64,000 bases of DNA from an uncultured Ectothiorhodospiraceae bacterium (GTDB lineage: Bacteria; Pseudomonadota; Gammaproteobacteria; UBA9214): the NCBI GenBank assembly GCA_947259415.1, contig CAMYMI010000014.1, positions 1 to 64,000 on the forward strand, read 5' to 3'. The notes under the pieces are model-generated. The model saw nothing but the letters and a program-made list of their open reading frames with translations, did not search any database and was not told the origin of the DNA. Below, in pieces: positions 45,918 to 54,204 of the stretch (the stretch's first letter is position 1; the number at the start of each line of letters is the position of its first letter). The position numbers and the translations under genes are program-made.

Positions 45918-47768
45918 ATGGGACCGGGCCGACGCCCACTGACGAGGCTGCTTGCCTTTACCTGCCTGTTCACCGGCCTGGGGCCTGGTGCAGCGAGCGG
46001 ACAAGCCCCGCTCGTGGTCACCGCAACCCGCATGGCACAAACGGCTGATGAAACGCTTTCCGCCATCACGATTATTACCCGCGACGAAATCGAACGCAGC
46101 CAGGCGGGCAGCATTACTGAATTGCTGCGCGGCAGGACTGGTATCGACATCGTCAGCCAGGGGGGCGCGGGTCAACTGACTTCGATGTTCATGCGCGGCA
46201 CCAACCCCGGCCATGTCTCCCTGCTGATCGACGGCATCCGCATGGGTTCTGTGACCGCAGGCAGGGTGTCGTGGGAATTCATCCCGTTGCAACAGGTCGA
46301 GCGCATCGAGATCGTACGCGGCCCCAACTCGGCTCTGTACGGGTCCGAGACGATCGGCGGCGTCATCCAGATTTTCACCCGTAGCGGCCAGGGCCCGCTG
46401 CAGTGGAGTGCAATGGCCGGCGGTGGGCGTTACAACACCCGCGAAGCGGCGCTGGACTTCAGCGGCTCCGCCGACAATAACTGGTTTTCCGGTCGACTCT
46501 CAAGGCTGGAAACCGATGGTTTCGATGCCCGCGAACCCACTGTTGAGTTCGGCACCCCGATAAACGATCCGGATGACGACGGTCACGACAACACGTCACT
46601 GAGCCTTAGGGCCGGGCGTCGTTTCTCCGGCGGCGCCGAACTGGAATTTCTCGGTCTGCATGCGGAAGGCAACATCGAGTTCGACAGCAGCGACCCGTTC
46701 CCCAACGAAGACGATTTCGTCGAACAGGTGCTGGGAGTGTCGCTGCGCACGCCCCTGACCGAGTTCCTGAACCTCACCGCCACGGCGGGACGCAGCCTGG
46801 ATGAAAGGAAGAGCTTTCGTACTGGGGCTCCCGGCTCAACAACACAATTTGACTCGGAACGGCGCAGTTTCTCGCTGCAGGCGGACTATTCGAATTCCGA
46901 TACTGACATCTTTACCTTCGGACTTGACTACCATGACGACCGGGTCGATAGCAGCACACCATACAACGAAACCGCACGTTACACGCAGGCAGTGTTTGCA
47001 CAGTACCGGGGCGAACGCGGCAGGCACACTCTGCTGGCGCGCATCCGGCCGCTGGATGACGAACAGTTCGGCAGCCATACGACTGGCAACCTGGCCTGGG
47101 GTTATCAGCTGCATGCAACGACCCGCCTTATCGCCTCCTGGGGCACGGCTTACAGGGCACCTACATTTAATGACCTGTACTTCCCGGATTTCATGGGCTT
47201 CCCCACCAGCAACCCGGACCTTGACCCTGAAGAATCGGAAACCCTCGAACTCGGCGCTGAAGGCAGTGCCGGTGGGCTCGACTGGGACCTGCGTATCTTC
47301 CGCACTCGTATCGACAACCTGATCGTATTCGACCTGGCCACCTTCCTGCCAGCCAATGTGAATAAAGCCACCATAGAAGGACTGGAGGCCACTCTGTCCG
47401 GCGACCTGTATGGCTGGACAACGAGCACTTCAGCAACCTTCCTCAACCCGAGCGATGACAACACCGGGAATATCCTGCCGCGGCGCGCCAAACGCAGCCT
47501 CAAGCTGGATATATACCGCCGGTTCGGGAAAGCCGCCATCGGCGCCTCATTCATTACACAGAGTTCCCGCTTTGACGATCAGGGCAATACGGTCAAGCTG
47601 GGTGGATATGGCCTGCTCGATCTGCGCGCATCCTGGCAGCTAAGCCGCGACTGGCAATTGCAGGGCCGCCTGGAAAACGCGTTCGACAAGGACTACCAGA
47701 CCGTCGACACTTACAACACCGCAGGGCGCAGCCTGTTCGTGACCCTGCGCTACCGCGTGGGTGCATAG
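45918..47768 (+). CDS. btuB: TonB-dependent vitamin B12 receptor BtuB
   Basis: A 616-residue outer-membrane receptor. After the signal peptide the TonB box reads PLVVTATR. The plug shows ELLRGRTGIDIVSQGG, MFMRGTNPGHVSLLIDG and RIEIVRGPNSALYG. The barrel ends in a typical final strand, LFVTLRYRVG. It follows the cobalamin riboswitch. ATG 45918 with GGAGGG upstream is preferred over 45849, which lies too close to the riboswitch. Confidence 0.94.
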   Translation: MGPGRRPLTRLLAFTCLFTGLGPGAASGQAPLVVTATRMAQTADETLSAITIITRDEIERSQAGSITELLRGRTGIDIVSQGGAGQLTSMFMRGTNPGHVSLLIDGIRMGSVTAGRVSWEFIPLQQVERIEIVRGPNSALYGSETIGGVIQIFTRSGQGPLQWSAMAGGGRYNTREAALDFSGSADNNWFSGRLSRLETDGFDAREPTVEFGTPINDPDDDGHDNTSLSLRAGRRFSGGAELEFLGLHAEGNIEFDSSDPFPNEDDFVEQVLGVSLRTPLTEFLNLTATAGRSLDERKSFRTGAPGSTTQFDSERRSFSLQADYSNSDTDIFTFGLDYHDDRVDSSTPYNETARYTQAVFAQYRGERGRHTLLARIRPLDDEQFGSHTTGNLAWGYQLHATTRLIASWGTAYRAPTFNDLYFPDFMGFPTSNPDLDPEESETLELGAEGSAGGLDWDLRIFRTRIDNLIVFDLATFLPANVNKATIEGLEATLSGDLYGWTTSTSATFLNPSDDNTGNILPRRAKRSLKLDIYRRFGKAAIGASFITQSSRFDDQGNTVKLGGYGLLDLRASWQLSRDWQLQGRLENAFDKDYQTVDTYNTAGRSLFVTLRYRVGA

Positions 47769-47778
47769 GAGCACCAAT

Positions 47779-48489
47779 ATGCTGCGTTTTATCACCCTCT
47801 CGCTAGCAGTGCACGGCCTGGCTATCGGCGCCTGGTATTACCAGGAAGCAGGGCCCATAGAAATCAGCGGCGGCAGGACACTCGTGCTGGCCTTGCTGCC
47901 ACCCGCCACATCGACCACGGGCGACAGCCTGAAAGCGGAGGCTGAACACACTACACTGAACACGGCACGCACAACGCAGCAGGACATGCCACCCGGGCCG
48001 GGCAGAATACGTGCACCGGAAAAACAGCTGAACGTGCCGGTACCCGCCACCCGTCAGCAGCATATACCTTCACCCGCAAGTTACACTGCAGCGGCCAAGC
48101 CCGGGGCGAGCGTGGACACACGTGAAACGGCGGCCCGCGGATTAGCCGGTCCGGCAGCCGCAATAGCAGCGACAGTTCCCGCAGCGAATAACATGCTGGC
48201 AAGACAGGCCGTACAAACCGCCGTTTCCATGGCATTCAAGGCAAATTTCCGATATCCGAGGATTGCACGTCGGAATGGTTGGGAAGGAACGGTAACACTC
48301 GCCTTGCGGGTGCTTCCGGATGGACAGCTGACAGACATACTGGTCTCCAGCAGTTCCGGGCACCCGGTGCTTGACCTCGCCGCCATACACACCTTGCAGA
48401 CCGCGAGTGTGCCGCATGCAAAACAATGGCTGAGTGACCAGGCTGTTGATCTTGTACTCCCTGTTGAATATCGTTTACTGGACAGCTGA
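47779..48489 (+). CDS. TonB-like energy transducer
   Basis: A 236-residue protein with an N-terminal transmembrane helix (LRFITLSLAVHGLAIGAWY, with the His typical of TonB), a Pro/Ala/Thr-rich periplasmic linker, and a TonB C-terminal domain (YPRIARRNGWEGTVTLALRVLPDGQLTDILV). It is probably dedicated to BtuB. AGGAG overlaps the btuB stop, indicating coupling. No exbB or exbD is near, so it must share a motor encoded elsewhere. Confidence 0.88.
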   Translation: MLRFITLSLAVHGLAIGAWYYQEAGPIEISGGRTLVLALLPPATSTTGDSLKAEAEHTTLNTARTTQQDMPPGPGRIRAPEKQLNVPVPATRQQHIPSPASYTAAAKPGASVDTRETAARGLAGPAAAIAATVPAANNMLARQAVQTAVSMAFKANFRYPRIARRNGWEGTVTLALRVLPDGQLTDILVSSSSGHPVLDLAAIHTLQTASVPHAKQWLSDQAVDLVLPVEYRLLDS

Positions 48490-48490
48490 T

Positions 48491-49030
48491 ATGGGCAACC
48501 GACTTACGAAAATCTATACCCGTACCGGGGATGATGGCACCACAGGCCTGAGTGATGGCGGGAGGGTTGACAAGGACGATCCGCGCATCGAGACCATCGG
48601 GGCTGTTGACGAACTCAACAGCGTCATCGGCCTGTTGCTCAGTGGCGACGTACCTGAGCCACTGCGACTGACATTGACGGACATACAACACCGCCTGTTC
48701 GATATCGGCGGCGAACTCAGTATGCCCGGCCACAATACCCTGCAACCTGAGCGTGTCGAGGCGCTGGAGCAGGCGCTCGATGCATTGAATAGCGATCTGC
48801 CGGCGCTGAAGGAATTCATCCTGCCGGGCGGGGCCCCGGCCGCGGCCACCTGTCATCTGGCGCGCGCCATCTGCCGTCGCACCGAGCGTCGCGTCCACCT
48901 TCTGACCAGGAGCGCGAAGGTCAACCCGGCGACGTTGAAATACCTGAACCGTCTGTCTGACCTGTTGTTCGTAATGGCACGCCAGCTGAACAAACAGGCA
49001 GGACACCCGGACGTGTTCTGGGAGCATTAA
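48491..49030 (+). CDS. pduO: PduO-type cob(I)alamin adenosyltransferase
   Basis: A 179-residue enzyme that adenosylates cob(I)alamin. It shows KIYTRTGDDGTTGLSDGGRV at the N-terminus, DELNSVIG, and the catalytic RAICRRTERRVHLL and LKYLNRLSDLLFVMAR near the end, which define the PduO family. It starts one base after the TonB stop, completing an uptake-then-activation operon under the riboswitch. Confidence 0.94.
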   Translation: MGNRLTKIYTRTGDDGTTGLSDGGRVDKDDPRIETIGAVDELNSVIGLLLSGDVPEPLRLTLTDIQHRLFDIGGELSMPGHNTLQPERVEALEQALDALNSDLPALKEFILPGGAPAAATCHLARAICRRTERRVHLLTRSAKVNPATLKYLNRLSDLLFVMARQLNKQAGHPDVFWEH

Positions 49031-49149
49031 AGATGAAAGACAGGATTATTAACGGTATCAGTCTACATATGAGCTGACAGAGACTGTCAGATCAAATCTG
49101 ACCTACATCACTTCAGCAAATGTCCGGTATCGGCGGCAGTCTAAGCCGG

Positions 49150-49203
49150 TCACCCGACTAGTTTACTCGGGTATTTACCCTGGTACTTCCGAGTTAGGCC
49201 ACA
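49150..49203 (+). repeat. Island 80-nt repeat, copy A (partial)
   Basis: CCCGACTAGTTTACTCGGG followed by a GGTACTTCCGAGTTAGGCC tail. First copy of the family, marking the left edge of the AT-richer region. Confidence 0.7.
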
Positions 49204-49341
49204 ACCAGTCAGTCCCCAGATTTCTGTGAGTGTCTTAATAGCCCTGAAAGTTGCCGTTCAGGTGGCAGCAGGTTTCGAGCTGATGGACAACCCATACGGC
49301 TGCTAGTCTGAAGCATAAGAGGAACTCGCAAGGATGCCATC

Positions 49342-49545
49342 ATGTTGCCGTTACCGGCTGGCGGGGAAGTCAGTTCGGATGTCGGCGCGCCGGTATACAT
49401 GCGCCATCGACCGGAGCGCACCCTCCTTTATCAGCTTGTCCAGGAATATTATCCCGCGTTCAAGACCCACTTGGCAGCGCAGGGCACGGTCTTGCCGGGG
49501 TATGTGGAGCAGGAGTTCGAGGATTACCTCAAAAGCGGGCGCTAG
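49342..49545 (+). pseudogene. IS91-family transposase N-terminal remnant
   Basis: The frame encodes PERTLLYQLVQEYYPAFKTH and TVLPGYVEQEFEDYLKSGR, recognisable as the start of IS91-type (Y2, HUH) transposases. It hits TAG just where the zinc-binding Cys region should follow. The full enzyme is normally about 300-400 residues. It is a dead fragment. Confidence 0.75.
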
Positions 49546-49680
49546 CAAGGTGATGGTTTCGGTGGAGGAAAAGAAGGTTTATGCTGCCTATACTTATGAG
49601 ACGCACTGGCTCGATCGACTGGATGAACGCGATCATTTTTACCGCCTGTTTGATCGCATCTAAATCAGTTTTCCAGTTTT

Positions 49681-49881
49681 CGCCGCGGCAAGGAAAAGCG
49701 CGATCCTTCGTTGTCCGCCGATGTAGCCAGCGATCTGGGAGTGCCGGCGGCGGCCATCCTGTTTGTTGACGACGAAGCCGGCAATGTAGGACGGGTCCGC
49801 GACGCCGGCCTGCAGGCGCTTCAGTACGTCGATGAGGCGCGCTTCACAGCAGCGCTGGAACAGTCCCTGATGCCAGAATAA
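49681..49881 (+). pseudogene. C-terminal remnant of a HAD-family hydrolase
   Basis: Open frame reading RDPSLSADVASDLGVPAAA, then ILFVDDEAGNVGRVRDAGL and ALEQSLMPE before the TAA at 49879. This matches the last ~60 residues of HAD-IA hydrolases (FVDD is motif IV). No N-terminal half is present. Confidence 0.6.
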
Positions 49882-50094
49882 TCGGGGTCAAACCCTGGTC
49901 TTTCTGATATTTTCCTAGACTGGGATCTGAACCCAATTTTCAAAAGCCGCCTTTTATTGATTAAAGTCAAATATAACCCGTTATAACCATGCTATATGTA
50001 ATATTATGCGCGCCTGTATTAGTCTGAACTATTGATGGCAGTTTTTATTCGGCAACTGCTCTGTATTGCGATGCATTAACTGACAGGAGATGAC

Positions 50095-50742
50095 ATGCTG
50101 GGTAACCTGAGAAATTTGATTAAGCGGCTACGCGAAAGGGGCGACAAACTTTCTAGTTCGGAGCACATAGCGAATGCTGACAAGCTGCTGGACTTTTATA
50201 CGCGCGTAATGACCAAGGTTACCGATGCTGAGCGTTGTAGCGTATTTATAAATGACCCCGAACATGACGTGGCCTGGCTGAAGGCGGGCACCGGTGTTCA
50301 CGAACATGATATTGAGGCTGCAAAGAAGGATTCGATTGCAGGCCAGGTCATCACTTCGGGTAAGCCCGTGATTGTGTCAAATATAGATCCGAAGTCGGAG
50401 GCTAGCAAACAGGCAATGGAGAAAACCGGCTTCGAAACACGAAATATTTTATGCGTACCGATACGGAGTACTCATCGCAACGAGATTACCGGGGCCTTCG
50501 AGCTTATCAATAAAATAAATGAACAGACATTTAGCGATCAAGACATGGCTCTTGCGACCGAGATTGCCGAGCATTTGTCGAATCAGGTTGACAGTATATT
50601 TCTAAGTCAGGAAATTTTATCGCTAAGCGATAAGCTCTATACGACTATAGAAAAAACAATCTCCAATCTGATTATAGCTATGGGCATACTTATGTTCATA
50701 ACAGGCATCGCGATTTACATCGCTTTTATTATGAAATCCTAA
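50095..50742 (+). CDS. GAF-domain sensor protein with C-terminal membrane anchor
   Basis: A 215-residue protein. An N-terminal helix is followed by a GAF domain (about 30-165: DAERCSVFINDPEHDVAWLKAG, DSIAGQVITSGKPVIVSNI, LCVPIRSTHRNEITGAFELINK) and a single C-terminal transmembrane helix (about 190-212). It lacks kinase or cyclase modules, so it may signal through a partner or by heme or nucleotide binding. It has AGGAG before ATG 50095 and its own terminator. Confidence 0.85.
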   Translation: MLGNLRNLIKRLRERGDKLSSSEHIANADKLLDFYTRVMTKVTDAERCSVFINDPEHDVAWLKAGTGVHEHDIEAAKKDSIAGQVITSGKPVIVSNIDPKSEASKQAMEKTGFETRNILCVPIRSTHRNEITGAFELINKINEQTFSDQDMALATEIAEHLSNQVDSIFLSQEILSLSDKLYTTIEKTISNLIIAMGILMFITGIAIYIAFIMKS

Positions 50743-50760
50743 ACAGAAAAATGGGATCCA

Positions 50761-50790
50761 AAAAACCGGGGCCAGACCCCGGTTTTTTAA
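50761..50790 (+). terminator. Rho-independent terminator after GAF gene
   Basis: AAAAAACCGGGG and CCCCGGTTTTTT pair around a 5-nt loop. Confidence 0.9.
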
Positions 50791-50936
50791 TACAAACCGA
50801 AACCGGGATCCTTCTCCTTCGCCTGTACCACGTGTGCAGCATCAATGGAGACAGTACGCAAAAACACCGGAAAGCCCCTCGGGGAACAGACTGATTAATT
50901 AATATAATATATCAATCTGTCGTCTATTATTACAGG

Positions 50937-52409
50937 ATGACCACCACTGGCTTATCATCCAGCACAGCGCGCGTCGTGGTTATAGGGGCAAGCGGTTACA
51001 TCGGGACCAACCTGGTACCACGATTGGTCGAACGTGGCATGCGTGTGCGTGCTGTGGCCCGCAATCGTGAGGTGCTGGAGGCGCGTGGCTGGCCGGGTGT
51101 GGAGCTTGCTGCAGCCGATGTGCTAATGCCGGAGACGCTCGACGCCGCATTAAGGGATATCGACACTGCCTATTACCTCGTGCATTGCATGCGCGCCGGT
51201 GATGACTTCGAAGCAAACGAACGCAACGGGGCTGAAAATTTTACCCGGGCGGCTGCGCATGCAGGTGTTAAACGCATTGTCTATCTCGGCGGTCTGATTC
51301 CTCGTGGCGCCGATTCCAGGCACCTGCTTTCACGGCGTCTGACCGGTGATCGATTCCGTGCCGGGCAAGTGCCGGTGACCGAGATTCGCGCCGGGATCAT
51401 CGTGGGGCCCGGGTGTGCCTCGTTCGAGATCATCCGGGACTTGGTCAATCATTTACCCCTGATGATCACGCCACGCTGGGTACAGTCGAAGTCACCACCG
51501 ATTGCGCTCGATAACCTGGTGGAGTATCTGATCGGTGTTGCCCAGCATGAAGAGGCGGCCGGGAAAATTTATGATGTTGCCGGACCCGAGATGCTCAGTT
51601 ATAGAGATCTGTTACGCCAGTACGCTGAGCATGTCGGCAAGCGCCCGTGGATTATCGCTATGCCGGTGCTCACACCACGCCTTTCGTCCTATTGGCTGCG
51701 GCTGATTACGGCGGTGCCGACCAGCACCGCACGTGCATTGATCGACGGGCTGAAACTTCATATCGAGGCCGATGACAATGCTATTCGAGCGTTGATTCCG
51801 CAACGACTGCTGACTTATCGTGAGGCGGTGGCGGCCGTTTTTGAAACCGAGCAGCGCAATGCCGTGGCGGCGCGCTGGACCGAAGGGGCGCTCATGTATC
51901 GCAACTACAATTCCGACTATGCTTATTATGCCAAACGCGACGGCGCATTTTATATTGCCAATGCCTCGCCGGAGGCGGTGTGGCGACAAGTGACTTCAAT
52001 CGGGGGTGATAATCGCTACTTCTTTGCCAACGCGTTGTGGACGATTCGCGAAAACATTGACTGGGCTTTGGGCGGGCCGGGACGCAATCGCGGCCGTCGC
52101 CATCCAACCGAGTTGCGAGTGGGAGATACCATTGACTCCTGGCGTGTGATCGGTGTCGATGCACCGCGGCGCCTGTCGCTGGCCTTTGGCATGAAAGCCC
52201 CAGGCGCAGCAGTGCTCGAGTTCGAGATTATGCCCATTGACGAAATCCATACCCGTATTAACCTGACCGCTTACTGGCATCCGGCAGGGGTATGGGGACT
52301 TTTATACTGGTTTGCGTTTTCGCCGTCGCATTTCATAGTTTTCAACGGTATGGTGCGCGAAATCGCCGCACGTGCCGAAAAGGCAGAGCGTTCCGGCACG
52401 GGGGCGTGA
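50937..52409 (+). CDS. SDR-type NAD(P)-binding protein with C-terminal DUF2867 domain
   Basis: A 490-residue protein. An extended short-chain dehydrogenase-like domain (GASGYIGTNLVPRLVERG, AYYLVHCMRAGDDFEANER, IVYLGGLIP) is followed by a DUF2867 domain (about 325-485: PEAVWRQVTSIGGDNRYFFANALWTIRE and WHPAGVWGLLYWFAFSPSHFIVFNGM). The combination is a known two-domain form of unknown substrate. It stands alone in the AT-rich region but has a higher GC third position than its neighbours. Confidence 0.88.
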   Translation: MTTTGLSSSTARVVVIGASGYIGTNLVPRLVERGMRVRAVARNREVLEARGWPGVELAAADVLMPETLDAALRDIDTAYYLVHCMRAGDDFEANERNGAENFTRAAAHAGVKRIVYLGGLIPRGADSRHLLSRRLTGDRFRAGQVPVTEIRAGIIVGPGCASFEIIRDLVNHLPLMITPRWVQSKSPPIALDNLVEYLIGVAQHEEAAGKIYDVAGPEMLSYRDLLRQYAEHVGKRPWIIAMPVLTPRLSSYWLRLITAVPTSTARALIDGLKLHIEADDNAIRALIPQRLLTYREAVAAVFETEQRNAVAARWTEGALMYRNYNSDYAYYAKRDGAFYIANASPEAVWRQVTSIGGDNRYFFANALWTIRENIDWALGGPGRNRGRRHPTELRVGDTIDSWRVIGVDAPRRLSLAFGMKAPGAAVLEFEIMPIDEIHTRINLTAYWHPAGVWGLLYWFAFSPSHFIVFNGMVREIAARAEKAERSGTGA

Positions 52410-52828
52410 TCCGCACAGTCACCCACTTTGTTTAGAGTGAACCCCGTAGTCGTAAACATTCTTGCACAACTGGAGGGGGTAAAAGTGAAGCTACTGTATG
52501 AATCCGGTGACAGCAGACTCCGGTTGGTGTTGCTGCCGATAGTCTTTATAAGCGAACAGGAAAATGTGTTCGAAGTATAGTCAATATAAAAGCCCTTTCC
52601 ATCACTCGTCAACGGACCATCCAAGGGTAACGAAGGAACCTACGACCTGCCATCACCCCCAATCATGCCTCTTTCCGCACTCACAATCCAACCCTACGCC
52701 TTCGCCCGTGTCACTTGCGCAGCTACCCCGAGCATGAAGCAATGCGGAATAATGGCGCTCTATCATTTTACATTTCCGGTATAAAGCCATAGCAGTCACT
52801 CGACAGCTAACGCCGGACTGTCTTCTAT
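52410..52828. other. Spacer without a recognised gene
   Basis: About 420 bp before repeat copy B. No frame has a ribosome site with family sequence. Confidence 0.4.
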
Positions 52829-52910
52829 GGGTCGGAAGTGATCATCCGACTAATACACTCAGGTATTACTCCCCTGGACTTACGGGTACGTCCAGAATCT
52901 GACATAGCCC
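52829..52910 (+). repeat. Island 80-nt repeat, copy B
   Basis: Starts GGTCGGAAGTGATCATCCG, then ACTAATACACTCAGGTATT, a CTGGACTTACGGG block and TCCAGAATCTGACAT. Confidence 0.75.
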
Positions 52911-52928
52911 ACCTACAAGATCCCGAAG

Positions 52929-53408
52929 CTAGGGTGCGAGGTTATGAGCCTGTAGGTAAGCGTGTGATTCCTTGATTTGCAGGCGAGCGATCTCGGCGTC
53001 ACCGAAAGGCACGATCTCGATGAAGTCGTGTACGTCGCCCGAACTCATGCCGCGCACCTTTAGCGCAAGTTCGCTCATCTTGATCTTGATGATGCCGCCA
53101 ACCGACAGGCTGCGTGCCCGCTCTACGAGCTGTTTATATGTTGCGTACTCGTCCTTGGCGAAGAACGCCACTTCATCGCCGTGCAGCACGAGCATGATCG
53201 AGCCTTCCAGCGGGTCAGCACCGGTCATGTTACTCAGGTGGCTGGCGCGCGCCAGTACATTGTCTACGGCCTCTGGTGTGTCAACCGCTACATCATAGAC
53301 GACCCGCAGGGGCTGCATTTCTTCAGACAAGACCATGCCGCTGTGGCAGAGGCAGATCAGGGCAAATATAAGTGGACCTACAAATTGATTTCGAATCCAG
53401 GTAGTCAT
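52929..53408 (-). CDS. Exported DsrE-like protein
   Basis: A 159-residue protein with a signal peptide (1-28) and a DsrE/F-like domain: PLRVVYDVAVDTPEAVDNVL, then IMLVLHGDEVAFFAKDEYATYKQLV and FGDAEIARLQIKESHAYL. Exported DsrE-like proteins occur in sulfur oxidisers, but the sulfur-carrying cysteine expected near KMSELAL is replaced by serine here, so sulfur-relay activity is doubtful. GGGAGG precedes the ATG. Confidence 0.75.
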   Translation of the reverse strand: MTTWIRNQFVGPLIFALICLCHSGMVLSEEMQPLRVVYDVAVDTPEAVDNVLARASHLSNMTGADPLEGSIMLVLHGDEVAFFAKDEYATYKQLVERARSLSVGGIIKIKMSELALKVRGMSSGDVHDFIEIVPFGDAEIARLQIKESHAYLQAHNLAP

Positions 53409-53582
53409 GGTATACCTCCCCTACGGATGTCGTTTCACGGTACAGCGGGTATGCGATGAGCAAGGCGTGCCCTCTAGCTACCCATAACAGATGCATAACA
53501 AACGTAATGTATTATATATGTAGCATCTCCCGGAAAATTTGCAAAAGCATCCAGTACATCACGGGGCTGACGCACAAAACGC

Positions 53583-53650
53583 TCATGATTCAACCGACTA
53601 ATTTACTTGGGTATTCGGTGTGGAGCTTCCGTTTCCGGCCACTTGCTGAC
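53583..53650 (+). repeat. Island 80-nt repeat, copy C
   Basis: CCGACTAATTTACTTGGGTATT followed by TGGAGCTTCCG and CCGGCCACTTGCTGAC; the 5' TCGGAAGT block is missing. Confidence 0.7.
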
Positions 53651-53704
53651 CTTCAACACCAAGTAAAAACGGCGCCCCGAAGTCTTTTTCCATAAGTGAA
53701 TAAC

Positions 53705-53941
53705 TTACGCTGCTTTGCGCCTGGAAATTAATGCAACTCCGACCAGACCTATACCTAGCGTCCAAACCGACCCCGGTACGGGTGTTTTGGGGGGCACTGA
53801 ATCAGTCAACGCGAAGTAGTTCGATAATCTATTGACTGGTTCCGCTTTAGAAACGGACGTCACCGTAGTAATTAGACCAATTAGCAAAAATACGAATGTC
53901 GCAACACCAAACTCCGAAATCATCCGTTGAACTCTATCCAT
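53705..53941 (-). CDS. Short exported protein with a PEP-CTERM-like sorting tail
   Basis: A 78-residue protein. It has an N-terminal signal helix (about 10-30), a short mature region (about 30-48, EPVNRLSNYFALTDSVPP), then a tail TPVPGSVWTLGIGLVGVAL followed by SRRKAA. That tail matches the PEP-CTERM layout of a V-P-x-P-like motif, one transmembrane helix and a basic end. Such proteins are processed by exosortase; none is in the window. The mature part is unusually short. The start is ATG 53941; an upstream ATG is possible. Confidence 0.6.
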   Translation of the reverse strand: MDRVQRMISEFGVATFVFLLIGLITTVTSVSKAEPVNRLSNYFALTDSVPPKTPVPGSVWTLGIGLVGVALISRRKAA

Positions 53942-54078
53942 TTGCGCCTTCTCGATTGCTGTAATGTGACAGGCACAATCTAAACGCAAAATGTTACAGA
54001 ATTATGTATTCACTCGATCTAATTAGAAAAAGTAACCCCAAAAGGTAGACCGTCATCAAGTTTGGGAACAACCGTTTA

Positions 54079-54155
54079 GGGTCAATCAAGGACGCCCGAC
54101 TGAATTACTCAGGTATGACATGTGGAGCTTCCGATTGCGGCCAGAAGCCGACATT
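54079..54155 (+). repeat. Island 80-nt repeat, copy D
   Basis: CCCGACTGAATTACTCAGGTA, then TGGAGCTTCCGATTGCGGCC and AGAAGCCGACATT. Confidence 0.7.
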
Positions 54156-54204
54156 GGTGATTGCTAAAATAATTGGTGCCGAAAATATACCCGCAGGCCG
54201 GCCA

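Noticed and set aside
49552-49663. Short frame after the IS91 remnant (VSVEEKKVYAAYTYETHW)
   Set aside because: Looks protein-like but only about 36 codons with no recognised family; may be a remnant, not annotated as a gene.
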